The notes beneath the pieces are model-generated. The model was given only the letters and a program-made list of their open reading frames with translations, made no database searches and was not told the DNA's origin. This document shows, piece by piece, positions 1 to 8,539 of a DNA stretch of 64,000 bases. The stretch is from positions 1 through 64,000 of the forward strand of contig DALYDY010000003.1 of assembly GCA_031972855.1 (NCBI GenBank). Direction: 5' to 3'. Numbering within the stretch: position 1 is the stretch's first letter; each line of letters opens with the position of its first letter. Source of the stretch: JAIXRY01 sp031972855. GTDB lineage: Bacteria > Patescibacteriota > Minisyncoccia > Phycocordibacterales > UBA9973. Made by a program: the position numbers and the translations under genes.

Positions 1-70
1 TAGTAAGAGCATTAAAAAGTGTCGACTTTCCGACATTAGGGAGACCAACGATTCCTATAGATAGTGACAT
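1..70 (-). CDS. ychF: YchF/OLA1-type GTPase, N-terminal fragment (runs off window)
   Basis: The 23 visible codons begin MSLSIGIVGLPNVGKSTLFN, the standard N-terminus of the YchF (Obg-like ATPase) family with its G1/P-loop GLPNVGKST. YchF binds ribosomes and the 50S subunit and hydrolyses ATP rather than GTP in studied members; its role lies in translation and stress control. Only the first 23 residues lie in the window; the rest continues beyond base 1. The ATG is one base from the stop codon of the small upstream gene, so the two are almost certainly co-transcribed and translationally coupled. Confidence 0.9.
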   Translation of the reverse strand, partial: MSLSIGIVGLPNVGKSTLFNALT

Positions 71-71
71 A

Positions 72-299
72 TTATTTTCCCAAAACTTTTTGGAGTTCTG
101 CTTGGTGTTTTTGCATAACACGCATAGTTGCCTCTTGTTGAGACATTCCACCTTTTATTTTTTCTTGAATTTCTTTTCCGATATTTTCAAACAATTCAGG
201 ATTCTTTGTAACTACTTCAATAATACGGTTTTGCTCGTTTTCTGGAACCCCTTTTAATTGGGATTTGAGCATTTTTTTAAGTAAAAATGTTTTAAACAT
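72..299 (-). CDS. small helical protein of unknown function
   Basis: This 75-residue protein is predicted almost entirely helical and charged (many K, E, Q), with no signal peptide or membrane segment. I recognise no family. It is the first gene of a two-gene unit with ychF, 1 nt apart, which hints at a housekeeping or ribosome-associated role, but this is inference only. The start is supported by an extended -10 box (TGATATACT read on this strand, 306-314) ending six bases before the ATG, so the mRNA should be leaderless. Confidence 0.7.
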   Translation of the reverse strand: MFKTFLLKKMLKSQLKGVPENEQNRIIEVVTKNPELFENIGKEIQEKIKGGMSQQEATMRVMQKHQAELQKVLGK

Positions 300-305
300 G
301 GGAAC

Positions 306-329
306 AGTATATCATATTTTTGATATACT
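306..329. promoter_or_regulatory. mirror-image divergent extended -10 promoters
   Basis: A perfect 9-bp inverted repeat (AGTATATCA, 6-nt spacer, TGATATACT) supplies an extended -10 box TGATATACT on each strand. Each box ends exactly 6 nt before an ATG (299 on minus, 336 on plus), which places transcription starts at or next to the start codons. The two -35 regions overlap, so polymerase should be unable to occupy both at once. Confidence 0.7.
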
Positions 330-335
330 AAAAGT

Positions 336-920
336 ATGGAAAATAAGAAACTTTTACTCCAAAAACTCCACGAGAAAAACCATAGTGTTTGCTGTTGTGA
401 GCTAAAATACACAGTAACTCAACCAGTGTTTGGAAAAGGAAATCCAGAAAGTGAAATAATTTTTATAGGTGAAGCTCCTGGTAAAAAGGAAGATAAAGAA
501 GGTGAACCTTTCATTGGTGCTGCTGGTAAATTCTTATCAGAAATGCTCGACACTATAGGTATGAAGCGCGAAGATGTTTATATTACAAATATAGTAAAAT
601 ATCGCCCACCAGAAAACCGTGATCCAAGTGAAAAAGAAAAAGAAGATTGTGCAGAATGGTTATCGGAAGAAATAAATACTATTGATCCGAAACTAATTGT
701 GTTCTTGGGAAGACATTCTATGAATCACTTTTTTCCTGAAGAAAAAATAAGTAGTGCGCATGGAAAATTAATTACAAGAAAATTCAAAAATTTTAATACA
801 GAAAATTTCCTTCCACTCTACCACCCAGCTGCGGCACTTTATAATGGAAGTATGAGAGAAACTCTAATCAAAGACTTCAAAAAAATTCCAGTTATACTTA
901 AAAAAATATATAGGGATTAA
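336..920 (+). CDS. family 4-like uracil-DNA glycosylase
   Basis: This enzyme removes uracil from DNA to start base excision repair. The 194 residues carry the family signatures in order: GEAPGKKEDKEGEPF with the active-site loop near 45-63, NIVKYRPPENRDP near 85-97, a LGR strand, and HPAAALY near 163-169. In classical family 4 enzymes four Cys bind a 4Fe-4S cluster: an N-terminal C-x2-C, the Cys of NxVKCRPP, and one about 16 residues later. Here the third ligand is Tyr (NIVKY), and the N-terminal group is CCC at 19-21 rather than a clear C-x2-C, so the cluster may be lost or rebuilt. Size is normal. Transcribed from a leaderless promoter divergent from the ychF unit. Confidence 0.85.
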   Translation: MENKKLLLQKLHEKNHSVCCCELKYTVTQPVFGKGNPESEIIFIGEAPGKKEDKEGEPFIGAAGKFLSEMLDTIGMKREDVYITNIVKYRPPENRDPSEKEKEDCAEWLSEEINTIDPKLIVFLGRHSMNHFFPEEKISSAHGKLITRKFKNFNTENFLPLYHPAAALYNGSMRETLIKDFKKIPVILKKIYRD

Positions 921-957
921 AAAATTGTGCGTCAAATTAAAAATCCTAAATGATAGA

Positions 958-1302
958 TTAGGATTTTACAAACAAAACATCTTTTTTTGAAATTTTTAAA
1001 AGAATTCTCGATGGATTTTCTTTATCAATATCGTATTTATAAAAATTCAAGAAATAATTGTTCTTTTTTGAATTTTCTAAATACAATCCACAAAACACAA
1101 AACCATCTTTATTCATTTTTTCATTATCAGCTAGAACTTTTTTCTCTGAAAAAGTTCTACCAATAACGTCAAAATTTGACATATGAGCATCAACTCTTTT
1201 TACTTTTATTTCGAAAGCATGTTTGTGTGATCTTATTATTAAAGTAAATGGTTTTTCAAATTCTTGATTAAAGTCACAATTTTCAATAAATTTTCTATTC
1301 AT
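958..1302 (-). CDS. hypothetical protein with a strong Shine-Dalgarno site
   Basis: A 114-residue soluble protein with mixed predicted strands and helices; I recognise no family. It stands apart because a complete AGGAGG (1311-1316) lies 8 bases before the ATG, while nearly all other genes here have no ribosome binding site. That may mean acquisition from a donor that uses Shine-Dalgarno initiation, or a need for high translation. It stands alone downstream of the methyltransferase gene on the same strand. Confidence 0.65.
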   Translation of the reverse strand: MNRKFIENCDFNQEFEKPFTLIIRSHKHAFEIKVKRVDAHMSNFDVIGRTFSEKKVLADNEKMNKDGFVFCGLYLENSKKNNYFLNFYKYDIDKENPSRILLKISKKDVLFVKS

Positions 1303-1356
1303 TTTTTATTTCCTCCTAAAAAATATAATACAACAAAATACTGTATTATGCAATAA

Positions 1357-2220
1357 CTATATTTTATACAGTTCTAAACACATAAATACTGGTATTTCTT
1401 TGCGGGCTATATCCTCTATTTCTTTTTGTGGGCCAGCTCCAGATTCTCTATGAGATATCCATTCTTCAAGTCTTACAATTCCAAATCCTGCTTTTCTAAA
1501 AGCCTTCATATACCACTGAAGAGGACGATGAAATGAAAGTGTTTTTATTTGTTTATTTTTTGGAGCACCTGGATTCATAACTATTTCATAAGTTATTTCT
1601 GACATATATTTTGAAATAATTCTTCTTTGAACACTCTTATCTTTAGAATATTCCCAATCACTATCACGTGGAATACGAAAAGTTGGATGCATAAGAACAA
1701 TGACTATGCGGCCATTTTGTTTTAGGACGCGAGAACACTCGGCGAGCGTCTCATTTATTTTAGAAATATTTTCAAAAGCAAGAACAACAACAATAGTGTC
1801 TTGTGTCTTGTCACCTATCATACTCAACTTATGAGATTCTGATACATGATATGCGATTGGTTTTGATTTTTGTTTTTGTGATTCTTTTTTTGCTTTTTCA
1901 ATAAGTGAAGCTGATATATCTACACCGGTCACCATAGCTCCTAGATCGGCAAAAATTTTTGAGAAGAATCCTTGTCCGCAAGCAAGATCAAGAATTCTTT
2001 CGCTTGTTTTCAAATCCAAAATCCTTACCAGATTTGGTAATATAACTTTTGATTGAAAAGTGTCGTCACTTTGTAAATATTCGTCATACCAAGAAGATAC
2101 ACTTTCCCAAGAAGTTTCTTTTTGTTTTTGAGGTGACACAATTTTGTTTTGTTTAAACTTATTATTACCCTGTTCTTTCTTCATCATTTTCATGTAATTT
2201 TCTATATTTATAACCATCAA
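1357..2220 (-). CDS. class I SAM-dependent methyltransferase
   Basis: The Rossmann-fold methyltransferase core starts near residue 70. Motif I is ILDLACGQGFF (about 76-86), followed by VTGVDIS (motif II acidic residue), the VVVVLAFENI strand and a C-terminal FRKAGF segment, as in UbiE/Methyltransf_11 proteins. The substrate cannot be read from sequence. The first codons overlap the end of the NADH dehydrogenase gene by 56 nt; internal Met codons (at 2193 or 2184) could be the real start and still overlap. The tight overlap implies translational coupling with ndh, so a quinone or lipid substrate is possible, but no quinone pathway is visible here. Confidence 0.8.
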   Translation of the reverse strand: MMVINIENYMKMMKKEQGNNKFKQNKIVSPQKQKETSWESVSSWYDEYLQSDDTFQSKVILPNLVRILDLKTSERILDLACGQGFFSKIFADLGAMVTGVDISASLIEKAKKESQKQKSKPIAYHVSESHKLSMIGDKTQDTIVVVLAFENISKINETLAECSRVLKQNGRIVIVLMHPTFRIPRDSDWEYSKDKSVQRRIISKYMSEITYEIVMNPGAPKNKQIKTLSFHRPLQWYMKAFRKAGFGIVRLEEWISHRESGAGPQKEIEDIARKEIPVFMCLELYKI

Positions 2221-3373
2221 AGAATAAATCTAACATTTTTGGAAGTGAAAGCCATCCAGCAAAGAAATCAAAATCTATAAAGTGACGTAGCCAATATGCA
2301 AGTCTTCCAGAAAAAGTAAGAGGTCCTGCAGAAACAACACAATCCTTACTTCCAAGAGGAATTGCATGAGCTGTAAATTTTGATTTATATTTTTTAGGTT
2401 TAATACCTATTAAGCCATTATTTATTACACCTGCAACATACAGACCGTCAGTCAAAGCTGTTTGAGCTAGGCCTGATTTTGGTGTATCAGCACCATCACC
2501 AATAATATAAACATTTTCATAAGGAAGCGCTCTCATATATTCATCAACAACGACTTTACCGTTTTTTGATAAAGAAATATTTGGAATAGTGTGATAGAGA
2601 CTATTTGGTTTTACCCCACCACTCCATATTATAAGTCTTGCCGGTATAACAAGCTCACCAGCAATTACACTATTTTGTGTAATTGCTGAAATGCGAACAT
2701 CATTTCGAACAACAACACCCATATTCTCCAACTTTCTTTTTGCAATAAGACTTACTTCTTCAGGTAAATTTCCGAGAATTCTTGGTCCCGCATCTACAAG
2801 ACTAACTTGAACTACATTCTTTGAAACTCCAGTATTTTTAACTAAATCTTCAAGATGAGAAATAATATCACCTGCAAGTTCTACACCTGTTGCACCACCA
2901 CCAATAACGACGACTTGATAACAAGCTTCTGGAAGACCTGATCTTGGGCAAGACAAAACAAGATTCGAAATAGCATTTTTAATTTTTAAAGCATCTTTTA
3001 CACTTCTAAAAGTATAAGCATGTTCTTTTACGCCTGGAATTCCAAAATCATTTAATTCGCTTCCTAAAGCAAGTATTAAAGTATCGTATTCATAAGTATC
3101 ATCTCGACAAATTATTTCTTTTTTAATTGGGTCAACAATATGAACTACATCATTTACAATATCTACTTTTTCTGGAAGAACATCAGACAATGGTATTGCG
3201 ACCTCAATAGGAGAAGCAGAAGTAACAACACGATATAGTGCTGGATAATATTCAAAATATGTTTTATTTGATATAAGTGTTATTTGGGAATCATTAAAAG
3301 AAAAACGAGCAAGCTTTCTTGCAGCTTGAATCCCAGCAAAACCACCACCAACAACAACAATTTTATGCTTCAT
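2165..3373 (-). CDS. ndh: type II NADH:quinone dehydrogenase (NDH-2)
   Basis: This FAD enzyme oxidises NADH and passes electrons to membrane quinone without pumping protons. The 402 residues show the N-terminal FAD dinucleotide motif VVVGGGFAG (6-14), the NADH-binding VVVIGGGATGVELAG near 155-169, the second FAD contact VYIIGDGAD near 288-296, and the C-terminal amphipathic region (LAYWLRHFIDF...WLSLPKML) that in NDH-2 docks on the membrane. That C-terminus separates it from soluble pyridine nucleotide-disulfide reductases. An extended -10-like box TGGTACAAT (3383-3391) lies 9 nt before the ATG. No other respiratory gene is in the window. Confidence 0.85.
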   Translation of the reverse strand: MKHKIVVVGGGFAGIQAARKLARFSFNDSQITLISNKTYFEYYPALYRVVTSASPIEVAIPLSDVLPEKVDIVNDVVHIVDPIKKEIICRDDTYEYDTLILALGSELNDFGIPGVKEHAYTFRSVKDALKIKNAISNLVLSCPRSGLPEACYQVVVIGGGATGVELAGDIISHLEDLVKNTGVSKNVVQVSLVDAGPRILGNLPEEVSLIAKRKLENMGVVVRNDVRISAITQNSVIAGELVIPARLIIWSGGVKPNSLYHTIPNISLSKNGKVVVDEYMRALPYENVYIIGDGADTPKSGLAQTALTDGLYVAGVINNGLIGIKPKKYKSKFTAHAIPLGSKDCVVSAGPLTFSGRLAYWLRHFIDFDFFAGWLSLPKMLDLFFDGYKYRKLHENDEERTG

Positions 3374-3422
3374 AATATAAACATTGTACCATCTTTTTTA
3401 AATTTTGGTTTAATTAACAAAA

Positions 3423-4841
3423 CTATTCATCAACAAGCTCATATTCATCAAATTCATCTTTGTTTTCTATATTACTTTTTCTAAAAAATAATATATAAGT
3501 GAGTAGCGACATTACTATAATAATTCCAGCAGCAAATATAAAATATTTAGTACTACTAGATTTTGTAGAATTTAAAGAGTTTGCTGTAAGATCTACAGCT
3601 TCAATATCTTCATCTATTTTATTATCTAGTTTTTGTACAGAAATAATATCTTCGATAACATCATTTTTTGTTTCTATATTTTCTGTTATATAAATCTTCT
3701 TTATATTTGTAACAACTAGGGGTTTTTGATCTTCAACATCATTTAAAGATAAAATCTGTCCATTAGGATACGAAATAAAAGTTTTTTCATTAGCTGAAAA
3801 TCCTAAAATATTCTTTGATATGATTATATTCTTATTAGAAAAAATTATCATTCCTTTTGGAAAAATATATGTTTTATCTTCATTTATTACTTTCCAGTTT
3901 GATATTGAAATATCTTCATTACTTCTATTTGAAAATTCTATAGATCCGTCCGACAATTTATTTATTTCTATTTGTGGATTAATAACTTCAATTGGTATTG
4001 TAATTTCAGAAATAGAATCTTCTGTCCAAGAATTTTCAAAATAAGAAAGAGTAACAGCATAAGTACCTACAGTATTATAAGTGTGTTCAACTTTTTTGAG
4101 TTGTCTGTCTACATAAGAATTTCCATCACCCATACTCCAAACAAAATATCCATAAGAGACTTTTTCACCAGACAATCCTATGATTTCAGGTGAAAAGATT
4201 GTTTTTATATGAGCTAAGACCTTCCTTTTTGGAGTACTTATACTCATCTTAATTGTAGGGACAACTTCTTTTTTAATTGTTTCTTTTTTCTCTGTAGTTG
4301 AAGAAGATTGAGTTCCTCCACTAGGAGATGTATTTGTATTTTGATTTGAAGAGACTCCACTATTTATTGCTTTTGGTGTTGGTTGTGCAGATATCCAACT
4401 TCCATTGGATTTTTGCATAGTTTCTTTTGTTGTATTGTCACCTGCAGGCCAACCAGATGAAAAAGATAAATTTTCTATAGAATTACCACTATTGTCTTTT
4501 AATATTAAATCTTCTCCAGAATTAGAAAAACCACTCCCAAATGGAGCCACCAAATCTGCAACTATATTCAAAACAGTATCATCATCAGTTCTTTCTATAA
4601 GATAGTATCCACCTGAATTAATGTTTCCAGAGAGGTTTATTGTTAGACCTCCATCAACTGAAATTATTTTCCACCCAGAAAGATCTATAGAATCTTGCCC
4701 GTCGTTAAATAATTCAATCCATTCATTTGTAGATGAAACAGACGTACCCATCCAAGCTATTTCATTAATATAGACAGAAGCTCGAGCAATCGAACTTATT
4801 CCAAAAAACATAAATGTAGAGATGAGTAGAATCTTTTTCAT
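3423..4841 (-). CDS. exported lamin-tail/PKD domain protein with C-terminal membrane anchor
   Basis: The order is signal peptide (1-21, cleaved near ARA-S), a lamin-tail domain (about 22-140, with NEIAWMG and NEWIELFN), a Ser/Thr/Asn-rich linker, a PKD-like beta domain (about 205-285, YFVWSMGDGNSY...HTYNTVGTYAVTL), a second degenerate lamin-tail fold (about 290-370), and one transmembrane helix near the C-terminus followed by an acidic tail. Such proteins sit on the cell surface; lamin-tail domains in bacteria occur with nucleases or adhesins but are not catalytic. It follows the VirB4-like ATPase by 15 nt on the same strand, suggesting a shared envelope function. Confidence 0.75.
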   Translation of the reverse strand: MKKILLISTFMFFGISSIARASVYINEIAWMGTSVSSTNEWIELFNDGQDSIDLSGWKIISVDGGLTINLSGNINSGGYYLIERTDDDTVLNIVADLVAPFGSGFSNSGEDLILKDNSGNSIENLSFSSGWPAGDNTTKETMQKSNGSWISAQPTPKAINSGVSSNQNTNTSPSGGTQSSSTTEKKETIKKEVVPTIKMSISTPKRKVLAHIKTIFSPEIIGLSGEKVSYGYFVWSMGDGNSYVDRQLKKVEHTYNTVGTYAVTLSYFENSWTEDSISEITIPIEVINPQIEINKLSDGSIEFSNRSNEDISISNWKVINEDKTYIFPKGMIIFSNKNIIISKNILGFSANEKTFISYPNGQILSLNDVEDQKPLVVTNIKKIYITENIETKNDVIEDIISVQKLDNKIDEDIEAVDLTANSLNSTKSSSTKYFIFAAGIIIVMSLLTYILFFRKSNIENKDEFDEYELVDE

Positions 4842-4856
4842 AAAATATTATATATA

Positions 4857-6824
4857 TTATTCTCCGTTTAAAACCTTTTTCAAAACTTCTTCAGGTACTT
4901 CTGAAACTTTTTTGTCTTGAATTATTGGTTTAGCTATATCAGGAGATTCTACTTTTTTTGGTTGTGGTGGTGGGGGTGGAACCTGAGAAGACAAGCTTTT
5001 CATTTTCTCTTTTAGAGCATTCATTTTATCTTCACTGGGACCTTTATCTGGTTTTTTTAGATCTGCGAGTGATACTACTTTAGGAATACTAATTTCCTTT
5101 TTGGGAACACTCACTATTTCTGCCATATCATTTTTCTCTAACAAATCAAGAATTTCTTTCATTTTTGGAGAATGTGGAGCGGGAAGTGGGTTTTCTTTTT
5201 TTACAAAAGAGATAGTCTGTGTATTTTTTTGAGGAAAAGAATTTTGAGGTTTTACTGATAGAGTATTTGTATTCTCTACTTTTTTTGTTTCTGAAAGGGA
5301 AGTCATTGTCACTTTATTTTGAACTGGTTCAACTTTTTTTACTTCTACAACTTCCCTTTTTTCACTATTAAAAATATTCAAAAGAGCACTTTTAAGTGGT
5401 TGGTGTGTTGGAGGTGTATCTTTTTTAGGAGAAGTGAAAACTTCTTTCCCTTTTTGAAGACTATCTTGTGTATTATTTTCTGTCTTTGGAATAAGATTTG
5501 TTTTTGGAACGTAGTCTGGTTTTTTCTTGGAGACTTCTTCACTCATAAGACTCAATCTAATAGACTCTTCTACACCCTCTCTCTTTCTTCCGTAGTTTTT
5601 ACGTGAAGCTTCTGTAACCTCTTGTTTGAAGTCTTTTTCTAATTTTGGAAGAGGCGGAAGTGTTACCGCTGAAAAAGGTTTTGACCCAACACCATTAATC
5701 ATTAGTCTTAAATAAATTTGAGCAAAACCAAGATTCACCATATCTTCAGCTGTAAATATAGGAGAATATTCACGTTCGAATATTTCTGCATCAGCAGAAC
5801 CAACGCGAAATGTAACCATAGTACCGACGTTTCCAAAAACAGCAGCTTTCACTTGTTCTGACATCTGTTCTACATATTGGTGAGCAAGAGATAATGCGAG
5901 TTTATATTTTCTAGCCTCAGACAAAATATCAGCAAAAGAGTCACTGGCAAATGATTGGAATTCGTCTACATGAAGATAAAAGAAAGGAAGTTTGTCGAGT
6001 TCTGATTTGTCTAGATCGGCGCGAGACATAGCGGCAAGATATATCTTAGTGATAAGCATTCCTCCAAGAAGGTTTGCGTTTTGTTCACCAATACGCCCCT
6101 TTGAAAGGTTTATGATAAGAATCTTTTGATTATCCATCATGTCTCGAATATCAAAAGAAGATTTTGATTGACCGATCATGTTACGGATTAGAGGATTTGC
6201 TGTGAATTGTCCAATCTTATTTTGAATAGAAGGCACAGCTTCAGCTGCCATACGCTCTGTATATTTTGCAAATTCATCAACCCAAAAAGATTTTACAGCA
6301 ATATCAGTCACATGCTCCAAAACTTTATTTCTAAAGTTTTTATCTGAAAGCATTTTATTTACAGAAAGAAGTGTTGCATCTGGATATTCGAGAAGTGCAA
6401 GAATAGTATTATTCAAAATATATTCCATACGAGCACTCCATGCATCAGCCCAAATCTTCTTGAAAGTAGACATTAGACCAGACGCTACCAAGTGTCTTTT
6501 GTCTGCACCAATATTTTCCATTACATTAAATGCGACTGGATTATCCAAATCAAACGGCGCGAAATAAACAACGTCATTAATGCGATGTTCGGGAACATAC
6601 TCGAGCATCTTCTCAGCAAATGATCCGTGAGGATCAATCACTGCCAAACCTTCACCATTTTGAATATCTTGAGCAGCAAGATTTTCGAGAACTGTAGACT
6701 TTCCCATACCTGTCTTTCCAATAACATAGAAATGACGTGCTCGGTCTTCAGACTTAATACCAAAAGGAACCTTCTTATTGCGGTAATCTGTTTGTGCAAA
6801 ATAAGTGATTCTATCTTTGTTCAT
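4857..6824 (-). CDS. VirB4/TraD-like (HerA-FtsK superfamily) ATPase with proline-rich tail
   Basis: The N-terminal 420 residues form a hexameric DNA-pump type ATPase: Walker A VIGKTGMGKST (34-44), a downstream VIDPHGSF strand, Walker B FFYLHVDEFQSF and sensor segments (NVGTMVTFRVGSAD). Residues 440-655 are low-complexity, rich in Lys and Pro (PPPPPQP) and probably disordered. Related ATPases are widespread in CPR genomes without a full conjugation system, and their substrate is unknown. The next gene encodes a surface lamin-tail protein. A TATAAT box (6832-6837) ends 7 nt before the ATG, so the transcript should be leaderless. Confidence 0.75.
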   Translation of the reverse strand: MNKDRITYFAQTDYRNKKVPFGIKSEDRARHFYVIGKTGMGKSTVLENLAAQDIQNGEGLAVIDPHGSFAEKMLEYVPEHRINDVVYFAPFDLDNPVAFNVMENIGADKRHLVASGLMSTFKKIWADAWSARMEYILNNTILALLEYPDATLLSVNKMLSDKNFRNKVLEHVTDIAVKSFWVDEFAKYTERMAAEAVPSIQNKIGQFTANPLIRNMIGQSKSSFDIRDMMDNQKILIINLSKGRIGEQNANLLGGMLITKIYLAAMSRADLDKSELDKLPFFYLHVDEFQSFASDSFADILSEARKYKLALSLAHQYVEQMSEQVKAAVFGNVGTMVTFRVGSADAEIFEREYSPIFTAEDMVNLGFAQIYLRLMINGVGSKPFSAVTLPPLPKLEKDFKQEVTEASRKNYGRKREGVEESIRLSLMSEEVSKKKPDYVPKTNLIPKTENNTQDSLQKGKEVFTSPKKDTPPTHQPLKSALLNIFNSEKREVVEVKKVEPVQNKVTMTSLSETKKVENTNTLSVKPQNSFPQKNTQTISFVKKENPLPAPHSPKMKEILDLLEKNDMAEIVSVPKKEISIPKVVSLADLKKPDKGPSEDKMNALKEKMKSLSSQVPPPPPQPKKVESPDIAKPIIQDKKVSEVPEEVLKKVLNGE

Positions 6825-6890
6825 TAAGCAAATTATACCTTACTACACACAAAAACAAAAAGAGAGTGTTGGGGAAGGAATAAATAAGAT

Positions 6891-6976
6891 TTGACCAGGT
6901 AGTAGATTTTGATAATAGAATTATTTATTAAAATAATTCCCATACAAATATTTATCAAAATTCACCACCTGGTTGA
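6891..6976. repeat. nested inverted repeat, possible operator
   Basis: Outer arms 6891-6915 and 6952-6976 match at 20 of 25 positions as an inverted repeat (core ACCAGGT...TTTTGATAA). Inside is a perfect 9-bp inverted repeat, GAATTATTT (6918-6926) with AAATAATTC (6931-6939). The right arm overlaps the -35 of the promoter for the gene at 7027, and the structure lies between two divergent genes, as expected for a repressor operator. Confidence 0.55.
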
Positions 6977-7000
6977 TAAAATATGAGTATTTGTTATAGT
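6973..7000 (+). promoter_or_regulatory. sigma-70 type promoter for the 7027 gene
   Basis: TTGATA (6973-6978), a 16-nt spacer and TATAGT (6995-7000) predict a start near 7007 and a leader of about 20 nt. The -35 lies inside the right arm of the inverted repeat. Confidence 0.55.
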
Positions 7001-7026
7001 AAACGCAAATTTAAAACCCAATACTT

Positions 7027-7329
7027 ATGATAAACAAGTTAAAAGAAAAAATTATTCTTGACCTTAATGAACACGAAAATGCAAAGCATTGCCAACACTC
7101 ATTCTCTACATGTACATGGACATTCCGTCAGGAAGAAAATTCACCTGAAGTAAAGAAGTGTAAACTTCTTGAAATTTGTAATTTAACAAAAGATATTTTA
7201 TCTGTAACAATAGATGGAGAGCGCACTCTATTTGAGTTTGGAGTAAGTGATAAACAAGATGAGGATAATTATAAAATCATCACCGCGCTTATTTCAGAAT
7301 TTGTCCCACAACAAAAAGAAAGTTCCTAA
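7027..7329 (+). CDS. hypothetical 100-residue protein
   Basis: A small soluble acidic protein with four Cys (positions 22, 29, 45 and 51) in its first half, the last two spaced C-x5-C. I do not recognise the family; the Cys spacing could support a metal site, but this is a guess. It has its own promoter embedded in an inverted repeat and ends at a terminator hairpin, so it is a single-gene unit, possibly autoregulated. It is divergent from the VirB4-like ATPase and convergent with the phosphatase operon. Confidence 0.65.
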   Translation: MINKLKEKIILDLNEHENAKHCQHSFSTCTWTFRQEENSPEVKKCKLLEICNLTKDILSVTIDGERTLFEFGVSDKQDEDNYKIITALISEFVPQQKESS

Positions 7330-7330
7330 C

Positions 7331-7360
7331 AAAAAATCATTACCTGGTAATGATTTTTTT
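7331..7360. terminator. bidirectional intrinsic terminator
   Basis: The arms AAAAAATCATTACC and GGTAATGATTTTTT pair around a one-base centre and carry U-tracts on both strands. It lies between convergent genes (7329 and 7375) and can serve both. Confidence 0.8.
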
Positions 7361-7374
7361 ATTTTTTAAATGTA

Positions 7375-7791
7375 TTATATAAACGTTTTCTCAACTAAAT
7401 TTTTTACCACATCTCTGATTTCACACGTTTTTTCATATGTGCAGCCTTTTGGATTTTCAACCTCCCATAAAATAACTTTTGGATTATTTTCCAGATATTC
7501 GGGCCAAGTATCTTTTTCTGCCATAACGACAATAGTATCAAAATCATCGACGAGGTCTGGAGTAATTTGTTTTCTTCTTTGTTCAGAATAATCAAATCCG
7601 ATCTCTTTCATTGCTCGAATATCGTCTTCAACTGATTCCATTTTAATATCACAAATTCTTTGTCCTTCAAATTCATTTACACGAGTGCCACACGCGTCAG
7701 CAGTACCACCGTTAACACATAATTTATTATAAAATTCTTTCGCCATTTGGCTTCTCCCAATATTTCCTCTACAGACAAATAAGACTTTCAT
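7375..7791 (-). CDS. low-molecular-weight phosphatase/arsenate reductase-like protein
   Basis: The N-terminus MKVLFVCRGNIGRSQMA holds the C-x5-R-S phosphate loop (C7, R13, S14) of low-molecular-weight tyrosine phosphatases and thioredoxin-linked arsenate reductases. The 138 residues match a single LMWPc domain, and VVMAEKD is the usual family strand. Whether the substrate is phosphotyrosine, phosphoarginine or arsenate cannot be read here. It is third in the gatB-rlmB operon, 4 nt after the methyltransferase gene. Confidence 0.8.
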   Translation of the reverse strand: MKVLFVCRGNIGRSQMAKEFYNKLCVNGGTADACGTRVNEFEGQRICDIKMESVEDDIRAMKEIGFDYSEQRRKQITPDLVDDFDTIVVMAEKDTWPEYLENNPKVILWEVENPKGCTYEKTCEIRDVVKNLVEKTFI

Positions 7792-7795
7792 ATAT

Positions 7796-8536
7796 TTATT
7801 TCAAATTCCTCTTCCACTCATACATGAGGATAGCTGAAGCAACAGAAGCGTTGAGCGAATCAGCACCACTTGCCATAGGGATTTTGAGTAAGATATCGCA
7901 GACTTCTTGAGTCTTTGCGCGAATACCATCATGTTCATTACCAATAACAAACACTACAGGAGTTTCAAATTTTTCATCAGATATATTGTTTTCTGCTTTT
8001 TCAGAAAGCCCATAAATCCAAAATCCTTTTTCTTTTAATTTTGAAAGTGAAGTGTTTACATTTACAACTTCAACGATAGGAATTTTTGATACAAGGCCGG
8101 CAGAAGTTTTGTAGACAGTTCCGTTGATATGGGCTTGATTGTGTTTTGGCATAAGAATTGCAGAAGCACCAAGACATACAGCAGAACGAATAATAGCACC
8201 TACATTACCAGCATCAGTAAGCTCATCTAGAAGAATAATACTTGTCTTGATTGTAGGTTTTATGTTATTTAAAAAATCATCAAAATTTAAAGTTTTTGGT
8301 AATCCAACAACAAGAACAACTCCTTGAGTATTTTTACTTTCCAAATCTTTTTCAAATTTTTTATCGAATTCTTTTGCAGGAATTTCTCTTACATAAGATT
8401 TTTTATTTGTTATAAAAGGTGAAATCTTTTTTAGAGAATCACTGCCTTTGCGTATCAAAATCTCTTTTACACTCATTGGTGAATCTTTTAAAACTTCTAT
8501 TGATGGGTGAATCCCATATATGTATATTTCTTCCAT
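7796..8536 (-). CDS. rlmB: SpoU/TrmH-family 2'-O-ribose RNA methyltransferase (RlmB-like)
   Basis: The protein has an N-terminal substrate-binding domain starting IYIYGIHPSIEVL and a C-terminal trefoil-knot domain with the three SpoU motifs: DELTDAGNVGAIIRSA, VFVIGNEHDGI and IPMASGADSLNASVA. RlmB methylates G2251 of 23S rRNA, but TrmH-type tRNA activity is possible and is not separable by sequence alone. At 246 residues it has the usual length. It begins 3 nt after gatB, so it is part of a translation-centred operon. Confidence 0.85.
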   Translation of the reverse strand: MEEIYIYGIHPSIEVLKDSPMSVKEILIRKGSDSLKKISPFITNKKSYVREIPAKEFDKKFEKDLESKNTQGVVLVVGLPKTLNFDDFLNNIKPTIKTSIILLDELTDAGNVGAIIRSAVCLGASAILMPKHNQAHINGTVYKTSAGLVSKIPIVEVVNVNTSLSKLKEKGFWIYGLSEKAENNISDEKFETPVVFVIGNEHDGIRAKTQEVCDILLKIPMASGADSLNASVASAILMYEWKRNLK

Positions 8537-8539
8537 AAA

